From Toxotes chatareus (Eukaryota > Chordata > Actinopteri > Toxotidae): a DNA stretch of 64,000 nt. The stretch lies in NCBI GenBank assembly GCA_016801885.1, contig JAFBJY010000295.1, positions 124,001 through 188,000 on the forward strand, written 5' to 3'. The notes below the pieces were generated by a model that was given only the letters and a program-made list of their open reading frames with translations, searched no databases and was not told where the DNA came from. Positions 34,501-46,132 of the stretch are shown here, piece after piece. The position numbers were made by a program, and so were the translations under genes. Numbering within the stretch: the stretch's first letter is position 1; each line of letters starts with the position of its first letter.

Positions 34501-34556
34501 GTCTGGGAAGACGTTTCGCCTCTTATCCAAGGGGCTTCATCAGTTCATACGCATCG
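34501..34556 (-). ncRNA. Hammerhead-ribozyme-like motif in the Penelope terminal repeat
   Basis: On the minus strand CTGATGA (34543-34537) is followed by a possible stem II (GCC…GGC, inner CTT/AAG) and GAAAC (34517-34513), then GTCT…AGAC as a small stem III. These are the conserved hammerhead core elements, and Penelope-like elements are known to carry hammerhead motifs in their terminal repeats. One A beside the core is unpaired and I find no clear UH cleavage site, so activity is doubtful. Confidence 0.5.
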
Positions 34557-34658
34557 GTCCATCTAGTCCGCACTAGTCTGACCAAGAAAGTGGAGCAAGA
34601 CCCAGGTATTTAACCTGTTGTGGGTGGGACCACCAAAGTACCTGTGAAAGTACTGGTT

Positions 34659-36394
34659 TCACCTGACCATTGTTATGGTCCCCAGTGAAAGACAGTCGTC
34701 AGGCTCATGTGACCTAGTTTGTGTCTCATGTGAACGACAGTTGTTAGGGTCAGGTGAGTCCCTGGTGGATGACGCTCGTTGAGAGTCGTCTGAGGTTAAG
34801 TTGTTTACTCTCCTGGGTACATATGAAAGGGTTACATTGTAAATGGGGGATAGGTGGTGTCGCAGACCCCCTCCTCTGTTTAGTGATGGTTTTTCCACTT
34901 TCACATAGATGGCTTCTTTGACTCCTCTCTCAAACCATCTGTCCTCCCTGTCCAGGATTTTGACATTGCTGTCTTCAAAGGAGTGTGCTTTTTCCTTTAG
35001 ATGTGAGTAGACAGCTGAGACTGGACCCGAGGAGTTAGCCCTTCTGTGTTGGGCCACGCGTTTGTTCAAAGGTTGTTTAGTTTCCCCAATATATAGGTCC
35101 TTGCATTCCTCACTGCATTTGACCGCATATATTAGGTTGCTTTTATGATTGTGTGGTATCTTGTCTTTGGGGTGTACCAGTTTCTGTCTGAGGGTGTTAC
35201 TGGGTTTGAAACATACAGGAATTTGGTGTTTGAGACCCCAGACACGTATGGAATGACAATGTTTTTGCGTTTATCTTCCATTTTCTCAGCATCCTCCCTG
35301 TTGGTATTCTTTCCAGAGCGTGTGGTTTTGCTAAAAGACCAACTCGGATAGCCACAAGTTTTCAGAGCTCCCTTTATATGCTTATGTTCTTCTGCTTGGG
35401 CCCGAGTGGAGGTTGGTATGTTGTCAGCCCTGTGTTGCAAGGTTCTGATAACTCCCAGTTTGTGCTCCAGTGGATGATGTGAGTCAAAAAGCAGGTATTG
35501 ATCGGTGTGTGTGGGTTTCCTGTATACCCCAATGTGGAGGCTCCTGTCCTCAGCAAGGTGAACGTCACAGTCTAGGAATGGTAGGTGGTTGTCTTTGACA
35601 TCTTCTCTTGTGAATTTGATGTTTTGTCCACAGAGTTGATGTGTTCAGTGAAAGCTTGTAAATCTTGGGTTTTGATTTTTACCCATGTGTCATCCACATA
35701 CCTAAACCAGTGACTTGGAGGTGTACCTTTGAATGAGTTAAGGGCCTTTTGTTCTACCATTTCCATGTATAGATTAGCCACAATGGGGGACACTGGTGAG
35801 CCCATAGCACAGCCGTGTTTTTGTCTGTAAAATTGGTTGTTAAACTGGAAATATGTGGAGTTGAGGCACAAATCCAGTAACTGGCAGATCTGGTCTGGTG
35901 TGAGATTGGTTCTGTGTGTTATCTTGTTTCAAGTGATTCCTCACTGTTTCCACCGCCTCCTTAGTTGGAATGCAAGTGAATAAGGAGGTCACGTCATATG
36001 ACACCATGGTTTCTTCTTGTGCCATTTTCAAACCTTTGATTTTGTTCACAAAGTCTAATGAGTTGTGAACATGATGTGGTGTGTTTCCAACCAGGGGGGC
36101 TAAGATGTTGGCTACATGCTTAGCGATATTGTAGGTTACTGAATTGATGCTGCTAACAATAGGTCTGAGTGGTGTCCCTTCCTTATGGACTTTGGGGAGT
36201 CCATATAGGCATGGAATGGTATCCTGAGGGTAGAGGCGGAGGTACTGAGGTCGGTCAATTACTCCATCTTGTTGTAATTTTTGGAGACATTCAATGACCT
36301 TCCTTTTGTAACCACTGGAAGGATCTCTCCTTCTGCACCCCCACACCATGAGCTGATCTCTTAGGTCAGGACTTTCTAAATGTACCTCGGACAT
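34659..36394 (-). pseudogene. Penelope-type reverse transcriptase / GIY-YIG endonuclease, broken
   Basis: The coding part of the element: reverse transcriptase fingers-palm with catalytic YVDD, followed by GIY-YIG endonuclease (here YAV…LYIG) that nicks target DNA in the family. At least three frame breaks and loss of the N-terminal ~third make it non-functional. The C-terminal tail (NRGGGLRHHLSPIYN) is intact to the stop at 34659. Confidence 0.88.
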
Positions 36395-36396
36395 GT

Positions 36397-36540
36397 TTTA
36401 AGACTCAGGAAGATTGTGCTTTCCAGTTTGCAGCCTCTAAACTTTGGAATAATCTCCCAGTAAGTCTGAGGTGTGTGGACTCTGTGGACTCTTTCACAAA
36501 GCAGATACAAATCCATCTGTTCAGACAGGTTTTTAGGTAA
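36397..36540 (+). mobile_element. LINE ORF2 C-terminus
   Basis: Plus-strand frame reads FKTQEDCAFQFAASKLWNNL, PVSLRCVDSVDSF and IQIHLFRQVFR then stop at 36538. The AASKLWNNLP…SF…LFR layout is the usual end of L2-like ORF2. It touches the broken 5' end of the Penelope element within two bases, so one element probably inserted beside or into the other. Confidence 0.75.
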
Positions 36541-36599
36541 CGTAGTATTTTATGTTTACACTTGTGTTCTATATCTGCTCCTCTCTTGTATTTCATCTT

Positions 36600-37859
36600 T
36601 TTCTAATTGTTTTATTTATTTGTTTTCTCTCTTTGACTGAAGCAGTGTGTGACTAGATTACAGCCTTTATGGAGGCAGAGTGATGAGTCTGGGAGCCTGT
36701 GGTTTGGCTGCAGCTCATGTGATTGTGTTTTAACTGAAGATATTATCAGAAAATGAGTTAACATCCACATTAGTTTAACAGCAGAAGCTGTGAAAGAAAT
36801 CTCTTATCAAGCTCACACTGTAAAGTGGGTTAAAACACTCACACAACATTAATCCTGATGAATTTTCTACATTTAAAAGTCACTTTTTGCCTTCAGTTGT
36901 TTGATGGCAAATCTGTGTTTGACAAAATCCTTTCAGCAATGTTTTTCCTCAGCTGAGAGACTGGAGGTGTGGACAGTAACTTGTTTGTGTCTCTTGATGA
37001 AAACACACATTTGATGTGTGGAATGAAGGTTTTCCTCCAACAGAATGGATTTATTGTAGTGGACAAAGAGGAGGGTCAGTTCAGTTCTCTGTCACAGTTC
37101 AGCAGGTTTAACAGCTCCCTCCTTTCTGTCACCTCTCAGCTGGAAGAGTCTCTGTTTGTCTGCTGGAGAAAGCAGAGCAGTGGATTAGACTGTGCTGTGC
37201 AGCAGAGTGTGTTTCTGTGACACACTGTTGTAGTAAAGACTGAGTTCTTTGGAAAAAGGCAGATATCGATGTCCATGTCTCTTGTTTTCATTGTCACACT
37301 GAAATATTTCTTCAGGATGTTGTAATCTCTGGTTATTAGTCAGTCACTTAGTTTTATAGCCAGTTTATCACTCTGCAGTTTAATCAACACTGAGCTTTAT
37401 CCACCTGCTCACATCAAACATTTTCATTAACAGGAGTATTAACACTACTGTGAACTGACAACATGGTGTGGAGAGAAGAAGTGCTGTTAATACACTGCAG
37501 GCTGAGGGTGTGGCTGATGAGGTGATTGCAGACAGGTGAGCAGGAGCTCTGGAGGGAAACCCAAAGTAAGTCAGCCACACCCAGGCCTACACACACACAG
37601 ACAAGAACACAGACAAACAGGGGACAAACAAGAAACACTAGGGAGGTTCTCCCAGAAACACGAGGAAGGAGGGAGAGACTGTCGGCTCCTAACATGACTT
37701 TGTACCACGCTCTCCACTAAAAGATGGAGAAGAGAGAAGTTTCTGTGCTGTATTTTTTCATCCTATTGTTAAGTGACAAAAGCAAATAAATTTCAAATAG
37801 ATAATTAACCAAATGTGAATCAGGCCCATTTTCACTCTATACTGACTGATTAACAAAAT
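36600..37859. other. No gene seen
   Basis: No recognised coding sequence. A segment around 37390-37440 (gctttatccacctgctcacatcaaacatt) reappears at about 55316-55365 in the same orientation. Confidence 0.35.
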
Positions 37860-37947
37860 GGTGATTTTATCTATTTAAAATTAAATCTACAACAGTGAAG
37901 TCTGCAAAAACTGAAGGGGTCTGAATACTTCCTGTAGCCACTGTATG
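37860..37947. repeat. Tc1-like transposon end
   Basis: Ends in aactgaaggggtctgaatac through ccactgtat, the familiar terminal text of fish Tc1-like elements (usually gggtctgaatacttt…cactgta). No transposase alongside. Confidence 0.6.
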
Positions 37948-38415
37948 TCACTCGCCCTAAGAGCAGTGTTTCATCTGCTGCTTCCTCTTCACATCCCACT
38001 GGCTGAAGCTCACAGCTGTTTAATGTCAGTGTAACTGAATCACTTCATTTAACAAGTGGAGAGTTTGTCAGGCAGCTACACTGAACCACACATAAAGTCT
38101 AGTTTACTGAGTCCTGTTCATGGCCAGAAATCTGATTTCCAGCTTCATGACCTAAGTATGTGTGATGTGTTTCTTTGGTGAAATACCATAGAAATAACTG
38201 CCACTGCTTATCAAGCTTTATTTAAGAGGCCAGAACAGAGAGAGGAGGAGTGTGAGAGAGAGAACAACTCACTTACTTTGGAAAGTGTCACTAAAATATA
38301 TAATTTCTTATCTAAATGGATTAATACTTTTCTTCTTCTTTTTTCTGTTAAATGTTTGTCATTGTGTAGCTGTTGATTTAAAGTGCAGGTGTTTCACCTG
38401 CTTGGAAATTAAATT

Positions 38416-38471
38416 AAATTCCCTTTGATTCAATGTTGTACAACAACATAACATTGAATCAAAGGGAATTT
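38416..38471. repeat. Perfect hairpin, 22-bp arms
   Basis: AAATTCCCTTTGATTCAATG (plus TT) at 38416-38437 pairs exactly with 38450-38471, leaving a 12-base loop (gtacaacaacat). Outer sequences (aaattaaatt / aatttaattt) continue the pairing imperfectly. Possibly a foldback remnant of a small DNA element. Confidence 0.95.
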
Positions 38472-38587
38472 GATTCAATTTAATTTCTTTTAACACTCGC
38501 AAACAGAAAAAAGTCCCTTTAATGAAAAAGTTAAACAGATCTCAATAATGTGATCTGAATTCATTATTAATATAAAACACAAAACAT

Positions 38588-38800
38588 TCAGGACACATCT
38601 AAATCATCAGTGGTGAAGCCAGCTGGTTTGAAAAGTCCCATAATTAGATAAATGGAGATCACCTGTGTGCAGCCAAGGGCTTTCAGGTGATTGTAGTATA
38701 AATACACCTGCATCTGGAGGATCCAGCTTTTGGTGAGTGAGCAGAGAAACTCTCCACCATGAAGACAGAACAACACTGAGTGTCTCTGAGAAGATGGGAT
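38588..38800. repeat. Probable Tc1-like internal fragment
   Basis: Text such as gtgattgtagtataaataca, cctgcatctggaggatccag and caccatgaagacagaacaac is what I know from the untranslated leader of fish Tc1-like transposons. The transposase itself is absent here. Confidence 0.4.
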
Positions 38801-40213
38801 TGAAAAGCAGAAATTAGTGGCTGGATACAAGAGAATTTCCAAGTCACTGAACTTCCCTTGAAGAACAGTTAAACCAATCACTATGAAATAGAAGGAGTTT
38901 GACATGGTGAATGATGTATGTCTGTCTGGAGCAGGCAGTTCTAAAAAACTGACATGTCAGAGAAGAAAACTCGAGCAGCTCCAAACAGTTTCACACCATG
39001 TTTGTACTTTCACACTCTGATATTAGCTTTGGTTTTCTCTCTCTGTCTCGTCCTTTTAACAACCTCCTGCAGCAGGAGTCACATTGAACCTGTCACATCT
39101 GATGACTCTTCACTTGTTCATAGACACCAGAAAATAATGAAGGTAATGTGGTTCAGTGCTGAGCCTGATAAACTAAAAGGGTTGCATTCCAGAATAAAGC
39201 AGTTCAATATTATTTGGAGGTTAAAGCATCAGAGGTTGAATGAGGTTTGGTACAACAAAAAATATCAGAATCTCTCCTGACTGACAGCAGCAGGTCTGAC
39301 ATATGGAGGGGAGATGATCTCAGGCAGAGATTTTATTGATAAGGGAGATAAAAATGTGAACAGGTGGATTAACCAGAGGATCTCACAGTCTTCTCTGTGT
39401 ATCAGATCATCTATGGTGTCATGTACTTCAGGAAATGATTTAGTGTTTCAGAGAGTTGTTCCTTTGGAAACATGGAGTCAAGAAAATCAGTTCTGAATCT
39501 GACCCTCTGAAGTCCAGAGATAAATCTCTGTCAAGTGGAGTTAACCAAGCCTTCAAGCCTTTGTCCTCAGGATGCTGACCACTGTCATTATCTCCTTTCT
39601 GTTCTGACTTTATTACTTTTTTTCTTAAAATAAAATCCTAACCATCCAAAAATATGAAAGGAAAAAAATCAATATAGATCTGCCACATATACTTTTAGCA
39701 TAAGCTGATTCCAACAAAGCTCTTCAGATTCAAAAAGATCATCATTCCTGATACAGACAAACATCCAACATGGAGACTGAAAAGATTTACAATATACTTC
39801 ACACAACTATAAATGTTTGAAATATTATCAATTTCTTGAGATTTATTTTGTCAATAACTTTAAAAAGACTTGTTTAAAAAGACTTGTACTGAATATGAGA
39901 TTTAAAAACCATTCTGAAAGTTAAAATAAATAATCTCATGATTCAAACTAATATTCACTGAGATACTTTAGCATTTGGTCAGATTATTAGGAGGTGGTGA
40001 TGCCTGGAGGAGGGGCTTCTTCTAATCTCCCTGCCACACTTCATTTGCCCTCTAATGAACATTAATCCAAAAGAGTAAAAGCAGCTCAGAACCAAATGAA
40101 GCATTTAGTTTGGCTCAATTCAAATTTTCTGTGAGACAAGAAAGTTCATAACATTAAAGTCTTTACATGTGGAATAATAACCTCAGCTCATCGTTATGAA
40201 ATATGGTTTGTTC
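38801..40213. other. No gene seen
   Basis: AT-rich DNA. The 38954-39280 plus frame begins with a hydrophobic stretch (LILALVFSLCLVLL) but has no recognisable domain or splice context. Confidence 0.35.
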
Positions 40214-40310
40214 ACATACAGTGACTTCAGAAAGTAGATCAGTTTTTTTTTTTTTAACACATTTTCAAATGAACCTTTTGTAATTTCTCATTATGTCTCA
40301 CCCTCCACCT
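40214..40310. repeat. Tc1-like transposon end
   Basis: Begins atacagtgacttcagaaagt followed by a T-run and aacacatttt, matching the start of fish Tc1-like terminal repeats (tacagtgccttcagaaagta…). No transposase is next to it. Confidence 0.55.
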
Positions 40311-40312
40311 CT

Positions 40313-40313
40313 G

Positions 40314-40376
<63 letters not shown>
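40313..40376. repeat. (CT)n microsatellite
   Basis: About 60 bases of CT dinucleotide. Confidence 0.95.
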
Positions 40377-40379
<3 letters not shown>

Positions 40380-40699
40380 AGTCATGTGTTAGACACAAAT
40401 ACTTAAACAGACACACACTGACTGCTGAAAATATATCTTATCACTTACTGATGTCAACATCCATCAGAGAGACTCGTGTGTCATATATTTCCTCAGTTAT
40501 CAGTCGAGCATGTCATTAAAACAACAAGTGACCATGGCAAATTCATTCAGCAGCCATAGTGGATTCCTGTTAAATCAGAGCATCAGCCTCATATTCTGGA
40601 CTCCACTTTCCATGTAACTGAAACCCAGAGTAGTAAAAGTAGAGAGGAGAGATGTGTGTGTGTCAGAAAATCTTGATCTTGTGTGCTTAAATATCACAT

Positions 40700-41044
40700 C
40701 AAGTTAACAAACATCATCTGAACAAAACATCCCACAAAATGAACTAGACACTGACATGAACTACTAACATGTATTGACTTACTGAAAACCTTGAAGCTGA
40801 TCTGGACTTTCCTGTAGTTTCCTCTTGTCCTTGTAACAGCAGTAGCTCCTCCCTTCCTTGTCAATAATTGTGCAGAAATATCTGAGTGCTTCTTTCTTCC
40901 TAAATCATGAGCAAGTCCTGTCCAGTCCAACTGTTTCTGCTCCTGTTTGACTTCTGAACTTGTCTCTGGCTGTGTGTCCACTTACTGCAGCCTGTGACAT
41001 CAGACTGTAGAATGTTGATACATCAAAGGCATCAAAGGACAAAC
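40700..41044 (-). repeat. Conserved module, copy B
   Basis: Minus-strand copy with the full frame from GTG at 40981: DTQPETSSEVKQEQKQ, LDWTGLAHDLGRKKHSD, ISAQLLTRKGGATAVTR, RGNYRKVQISFKVF. It differs from the other copies by S to F before KVF. The GTAAGT donor (here in tactgaaaac reversed as gttttcagta) is kept. It is flanked on the 5' side by CA repeats and GATA-like repeats. Confidence 0.75.
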
Positions 41045-41371
41045 ACACACACACCTGCAGATAGATAGATAAACGCTAAACGCTCTAATAGATGGATAGA
41101 TACATAGACACATAGACAGACACTGCTCACTCTGAGACTCACTCTCACAGCGAATTAGTTAGCTCATGTGCTAAAAATGCAGAGTGTTGTTCCACCAGGG
41201 CTGAAGTGAAATCAAGTTTCCTCAGAGTCAATCTCATGTATCAGCTCATGTATCAATGATCTTCAACAAGGTTTAACTGACACTTCATCAATGTCATGAA
41301 CCAGCTCAGAGTTCACAGCTAAAAGAAGAGAGATCACACAAACAGAATGGTGGATAATCAATTACATTTAT

Positions 41372-42180
41372 TTAAAGTAGAGAAAAACATATTGCAAAGT
41401 ATTGGAAGCTTTGGCATGATGCCCTTCTAATAGCTTCAGTTCTTTTGTCATTAACAGAGTCTCTCGCCTCTACAACAACATATTCTGGGCAGGACTTCAA
41501 CAACTGTTGATTATTATGCTCATTTAATTCTTGATTTGTAGCAAAAATATGTAAGACAGAGCCGACCTCACCAGTTTCACAACTCTTTAACAACTGCACG
41601 TCACTGTCCAGCATCACTGTTCCCTTTGAACACTTTCTAACCCTATTTAACAGCTGTGCAAAAACACAATCTTTTTGCTGCATTATTTCCTTTAATTCTA
41701 CCACCTTAAATACATTTGTCCATAATGTCTTTCTAACATCATCTACATACAGTGGCTTCCCTTTAACAGGAGGCGGTTAGAAAAAAATCAGCAACCACAC
41801 TAACATTTCCAAAGGGTGACAGGTCACCACTTTGTTTAATTCGCTGCAACCTCCCGTGAATATATGCTAACAAACTGTGATCTATCATAGAAATTTCATC
41901 TATAATCACAAGCTGTAGATCACGATATCTGGCACGAAGAGAATTTAACTTCTCTTCACCCAAAGGAGCAAACGGCAGCTTAACATTCCTCCATATACTA
42001 AGGGTGGTGTGAATGGTTGTTTCAAATTATAAGCAGGAATCCCTGTAGGAGCAGTCAGTAAGACACAAACAGAGTCAGGATGGGTACATGTCACTGACAA
42101 CAATCTCACTGACTCATACTGAATCACCCTTATCAAATGACTTTTACCAGTACCTGCACCACCAGTAATAAAAAAACATG
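41372..42180 (-). pseudogene. PIF1-type helicase domain of Helitron, truncated
   Basis: Minus strand: FFITGGAGTGKSHLIRVIQY holds Walker A (about 42120-42175), then SVCVLLTAPTGIPAYNL, then QLVIIDEISMIDHSLLAYIH with Walker B DEISM (about 41870-41915), and CVFAQLLNRVRK, IFATNQELNEHN. Frames break near 41985 and 41790. The C-terminal motifs of the helicase (including the last LYVALSR-type region) are absent after 41372, so the 3' part is lost. The helicase would unwind donor DNA in rolling-circle transposition. Confidence 0.88.
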
Positions 42181-42599
42181 CAACGGTGCAGGATTTTTAC
42201 CATTAACCTTCTCTAAACACCACTGTCTAATTTGGTAGAAAACAAAAACTGTGCCTCATTAAGAGACTGAACAAGAGCTAAACACAGACTGTGTTCTTTC
42301 CTTTAACTCATCTATGCTCTCTAAACGATCTAATTCCTGCTGTGGACAGAGCTCACACTAAAAATCTTCTACAACACCATCACAATCTATGCTACTCTGA
42401 ATGTTTTCTCAATCCTCTGTCTCCTTCTCAAACATGCTCCTATTCAGATCAACTACAGACTTAACAGAATGTAGTGATCCATCCCTAAACCTGACCTGGT
42501 GTGACTCATAGACCTCCTGAAAAGATTCACAGTTGAAATGGATTAACCGTATATCAACTGTGTGTGGCAGAAACAACTGCAGAATCCTCAGGTAAAACT

Positions 42600-44408
42600 T
42601 CTCAGAACTTCTCTTTGTGAGTGAAAAGTGAGCCTAACGGACAACTACTGGCTGTGTTTGTGTTCTTTTAGCTATAAATCCACAACCATTACTTAATTCT
42701 ATCCATGACACATTTCTCACTCTTAGACAGGACACAATATATTCAGAGGCAAAAGACGCCAGAGACATATCATCAAAAGTGCTGTCACTTGGCCTGTTCT
42801 TATTTCTATCAACAAAACCTGTCATCCACATCTCATCTGTAGTAACAGCAACTTCTGCCTCAACACACTCAAAGGCAAACTCATCTTAACTACTTATTGT
42901 CCCCTATGGGCACAAACACAACCTTCCTAGAGCACTCCTTCAGGTGCATGTTACTCAACCTATAAACTGCCTCCTGAGCACTGACATCCCTGTTGTGTAA
43001 ATACACACTGCCAAGGCTTTTTAAAGCTTCTTACATTTCCGTCTTTTGTGCTTCTTTCTGGGCACAACAACAACTTTCCTAACAACAAACCCATCTCTCT
43101 CTGCCTTAGAGATGTAAGAAATGATATAAACAACACACGCATAAGTGTCCACAACAGACTGGATATCTAAATTTGTGTTCCAACACTTTAACAAAGGCCT
43201 ACTATACTGATTAATCTAAGCTTCAGTAACTTGCCGCTTCAACACAACATTGTAACAACGTATTCCTACACACCCGTTGCTGTGTGCGGAGTCTCATATA
43301 ACTCCTGACTCACACCTACACTATAAAACAACTGTGCTACAATATCAAATGAGCAGTTCTCATCTGAGAGTGCAGTCTTACTGGCAGATAAAATCTCAAA
43401 TGCTCGTTCTTTCTTCATGATGTTTTGCTTAACAGCACATGCACAAAGAGTTATGTGTGGTGGACAAGTACACTCAACTTTAACAATGTCAGGTTTGTGA
43501 CTGATAAAAGTTCACTCTGACACTGGCCTGGGGAAGTTGAAACGACACATTTATTTTTTTCTTACATGTTCTTGAGTGTTGTTTCGAGTGCTGCTGAACA
43601 GATGTGACAGTGTCCATTAATACATCATCATCTGTCCACACTAGTCCACACGTTACATATTTATCAATAAACTGAACTACCTCTTCATCACTATCCCTAT
43701 CTATCACAGACGCACTCTCAACTCAAAACAAACAGTGAACATGTGGGGAACCACGCTGCTGAAACTCTATCCTATCAAAATAATCTAATCTTACCAATAG
43801 GATGCAATGGAGACATCAAGACTTCCTTCAAAAAACCACCAGAAATCAAACATTCTAGCTGCAGTGACAGGATTCTGATGTAACAATTCACACCTATCAG
43901 CCCACTCTAAATCATCCACTGTCCCTGTCCTACCGTCCTGCTTTAAAATACTCATCAAAAAATTCTGCCAGCGCAAATCTGCAGAAGAAAACTAGCAAAA
44001 CCGAGTGGGAACACCAAGCTGATGCACACAGGCCAGTAGGTCACGCTGTGCTCCCTGCCAAAAAGCAGGAGTACCTCTAATAGGTTTAAGGAAACGATAA
44101 ACATCATCAAACTCTAAGAATTTCTTCAGAGCTTCTTCATCCTGCAAAAGATTTACTCGTGTTACTTTAACACGCAACAGAGACCCTTCCATGTTAGAAC
44201 GAGGCAGCAGATTGGTTGTGTTTACAACGTTGGCAGGAACACAGGTCACTGGTCCATGTACTCCATTTTGCCCCCCTTTGGGCAATGCTAATGGCCTTAC
44301 TAACAGCCCTGAAAAAAAAAAAAAACTGTTCCCATCACCCACAATCTTCTCTGTCTTACAAGGAGTCCCTAAAGGACCAACAGCAGAAGATGCAGCATCA
44401 TTGCACAA
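42600..44408 (-). pseudogene. Helitron Rep (HUH endonuclease) region, broken
   Basis: Minus strand: VHGPVTCVPANVVNTTNLLP and RSNMEGSLLRVKV (about 44160-44275), LKKFLEFDDVYRFLKPIRGT, QRDLLACVHQLGVPTRFC, NPVTAARMFDF, then DYFDRIEFQQRGSPHVHCLF with the HUH pair HVH (about 43733-43795). Next is VVQFIDKYVTC and QQHSKQHSRTCKKK (about 43560-43690). TGA follows CLF where Trp is usual, a direct inactivating change; frames also break near 43990 and 43800. Further blocks lie at 42634-43154. HUH enzymes nick and join single strands. Confidence 0.85.
44310..44375 (-). pseudogene. OTU-protease active-site remnant
   Basis: Minus strand KTEKIVGDGNSFF, then past a T-run (about 44314-44328) the other frame gives RAVSKAIS. 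OTU cysteine proteases carry GDGNCFFRA; here the catalytic Cys codon reads Ser and the poly-T run shifts the frame. Only this short part remains before the Rep sequence. Confidence 0.55.
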
Positions 44409-44416
44409 CTGTCCAT

Positions 44417-45369
44417 TCAGGAGGGGGTGGTTGTGGAGCAGGAACCTTTCCCCTTCACAACTATGCAGGGAACAACCCTTGGCTTAGGAGACCCCGGACG
44501 CTGCATCTGTGCTGCAGGTGGTGGTGTCTCTAGTTGAAGGTTGGCTGCAGTCCACATCAACTGCACAAGAACTGGCATCCTCATATCATCACTGAGGTGG
44601 ACCTGCAAAAACAATGAGAAAATAACTGATTATTACCTTCATTGTTACCTATAATTAAGCACTTCCCATATAAATATAAATATAAACATATTGTACTTAC
44701 ACCATCAGCCCACCACAGCTCAGGACAGTCCAGAGGGAAGTGGTTTGCTTGGTGGTAATACTCGACTCCTGAACAAAAACAAATCACAGAAAGTTAGACC
44801 ACTTCAATAGTTATTACAATAATAAAATACATTTCAAATAAACACATTCTCTCATTAAGACATATACGTTATATAAATATAAAACAATTGCACACAGTGG
44901 TATAATAATTCATACCAAGACGTGCTGCCACACATTGGAATTCCTGTCGGAGCAGCTCCTGATAGTCAGCTTGGATTGTCAAGCGCGGCACAAAATCAAC
45001 CACAAATACCTGCAGAAAACAATCGGCCATCATTACAAAAGTATATTACGCCTACAGATGTTGCTTATATTGAAATAAATAAATAAATGAATAGCTACCT
45101 TTGGCCATTTACTTCAAACAGTTATCAGGTACTGTGCAAAAGCTGCTCCTGCCTCATCAACTGTCCTACTGGCTGTCAGATTGTTCCCAGGAGCTTTGAC
45201 AGACAGCATCAGGAATCAGAAGACTCACAAAAAGCACAACTTTGGTCCTGAGCATATCAGCACATGCTCCTGGTGTGGACATGATGCCAAAGGACAGGAA
45301 ACCCCCTGGCATGTTCACAATACCATCTGCAATGGATCGCAAATGGGAGTCCCCTACAAGAAGAACAAA
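44417..45369 (-). pseudogene. SGNH-hydrolase-like exons fused ahead of the Helitron ORF
   Basis: Four exons on the minus strand with AG/GT borders. 45369-45099: FVLLVGDSHLRSIADGIVNM, FLSFGIMSTPGACADML, then after a frameshift APGNNLTASRTVDEAG. 45009-44916: VFVVDFVPRLTIQADYQELL, RQEFQCVAARL. 44768-44701: VEYYHQANHFPLDCPELWWA, DGV. 44602 onward: HLSDDMRMPVLVQLMW. GDS, GNN and DGVH correspond to the Ser, Gly/Asn and Asp-His blocks of SGNH/GDSL hydrolases. A TGA replaces a Cys codon near 45112, and exon 1 is frameshifted. The last exon runs directly into the OTU and Helitron sequence. Confidence 0.75.
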
Positions 45370-46028
45370 CTGCAACAAAGAGAGAAACAACATTTCTGTT
45401 AGACTGAGAACAAAAACCCTAACCCAAATGCCCAAAAGCCATTGCTTCGGTTTGTGGCGCCAGCCACTGCCATGACCTGTTATTTGTTTCACAAAATTCT
45501 AGCCAAAAAAAAAAAACACATCCTGACTGTACTGAGGTGTAACAACAACAAGTCTGTTGTTGCTCCATCCTCCTCTTCCCTGCCTGGGAGCAACGGTAAC
45601 CCTTACCACGTGGCATCCAGATGTGTGTAAACACAAACATTAAAAATATTACATGGCTAGGAAGAATCTCTTTACTGACAATGCATGTATAATAAAACAA
45701 TGACTTTGTGTACTCTGTATTACACCATGTATGTTTCTTTCAGGTGTAGAAAACACACTAGCTTGTTAACTCTCATAATACATAAAGGCAAGCAAGACAA
45801 AGCCAAACAACAATGGAGGTAGGATACACTCAGTGTGACATCACACAATAAACAAATGCTACATGGAAAACTCCTAAAAGCACAGCCGTGTATATTTATT
45901 TGTTTGTATTCCAGTTTAATGGGTGGTACGTACATTGCTTTACACATTCAGTTGCCTTCCAAAAGCGTTATCAACTGAAATATACCACTTTTTTTTTTAT
46001 ATACTGCTAAACGACTTTGTGTGTGTTC

Positions 46029-46030
<2 letters not shown>

Positions 46031-46059
<29 letters not shown>

Positions 46060-46078
46060 TCACACACACTCACACACA

Positions 46079-46129
<51 letters not shown>
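46031..46129. repeat. (CT)n(CA)n microsatellite
   Basis: About 22 bases CT then about 77 bases CA, inside the upstream intron or leader of the Helitron unit. Confidence 0.95.

Positions 46130-46132
<3 letters not shown>

Larger units (their letters stand above)
34470..36394 (-). mobile_element. Penelope-like retroelement (RT plus GIY-YIG), 5' truncated
   Basis: Minus strand, from 36394 down: RT with LYGLPKVHKEGTPLRPIVSS, SYDVTSLFTCIP (about 35965-36005), HGCAMGSPVSP (about 35790-35822) and FRYVDDTW (about 35685-35710), then a linker KPTHTDQYLLFDSHHPLEHK (about 35460-35520). The C-terminal GIY-YIG nuclease follows: NLIYAVKCSEECKDLYIGET (about 35070-35130) and LNKRVAQHRR. Pieces lie in different frames because of lesions near 35860, 35620 and 35230 (the last a short deletion). 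The N-terminus is missing at 36394. The 3' side carries a hammerhead-like motif. Confidence 0.92.

Noticed and set aside
36969..37220. Plus-strand ORF of 83 codons
   Set aside because: No recognised domain, no copies, no splice evidence.
38954..39280. Small membrane protein
   Set aside because: It has one hydrophobic stretch, but no conservation, promoter or family resemblance could be seen.
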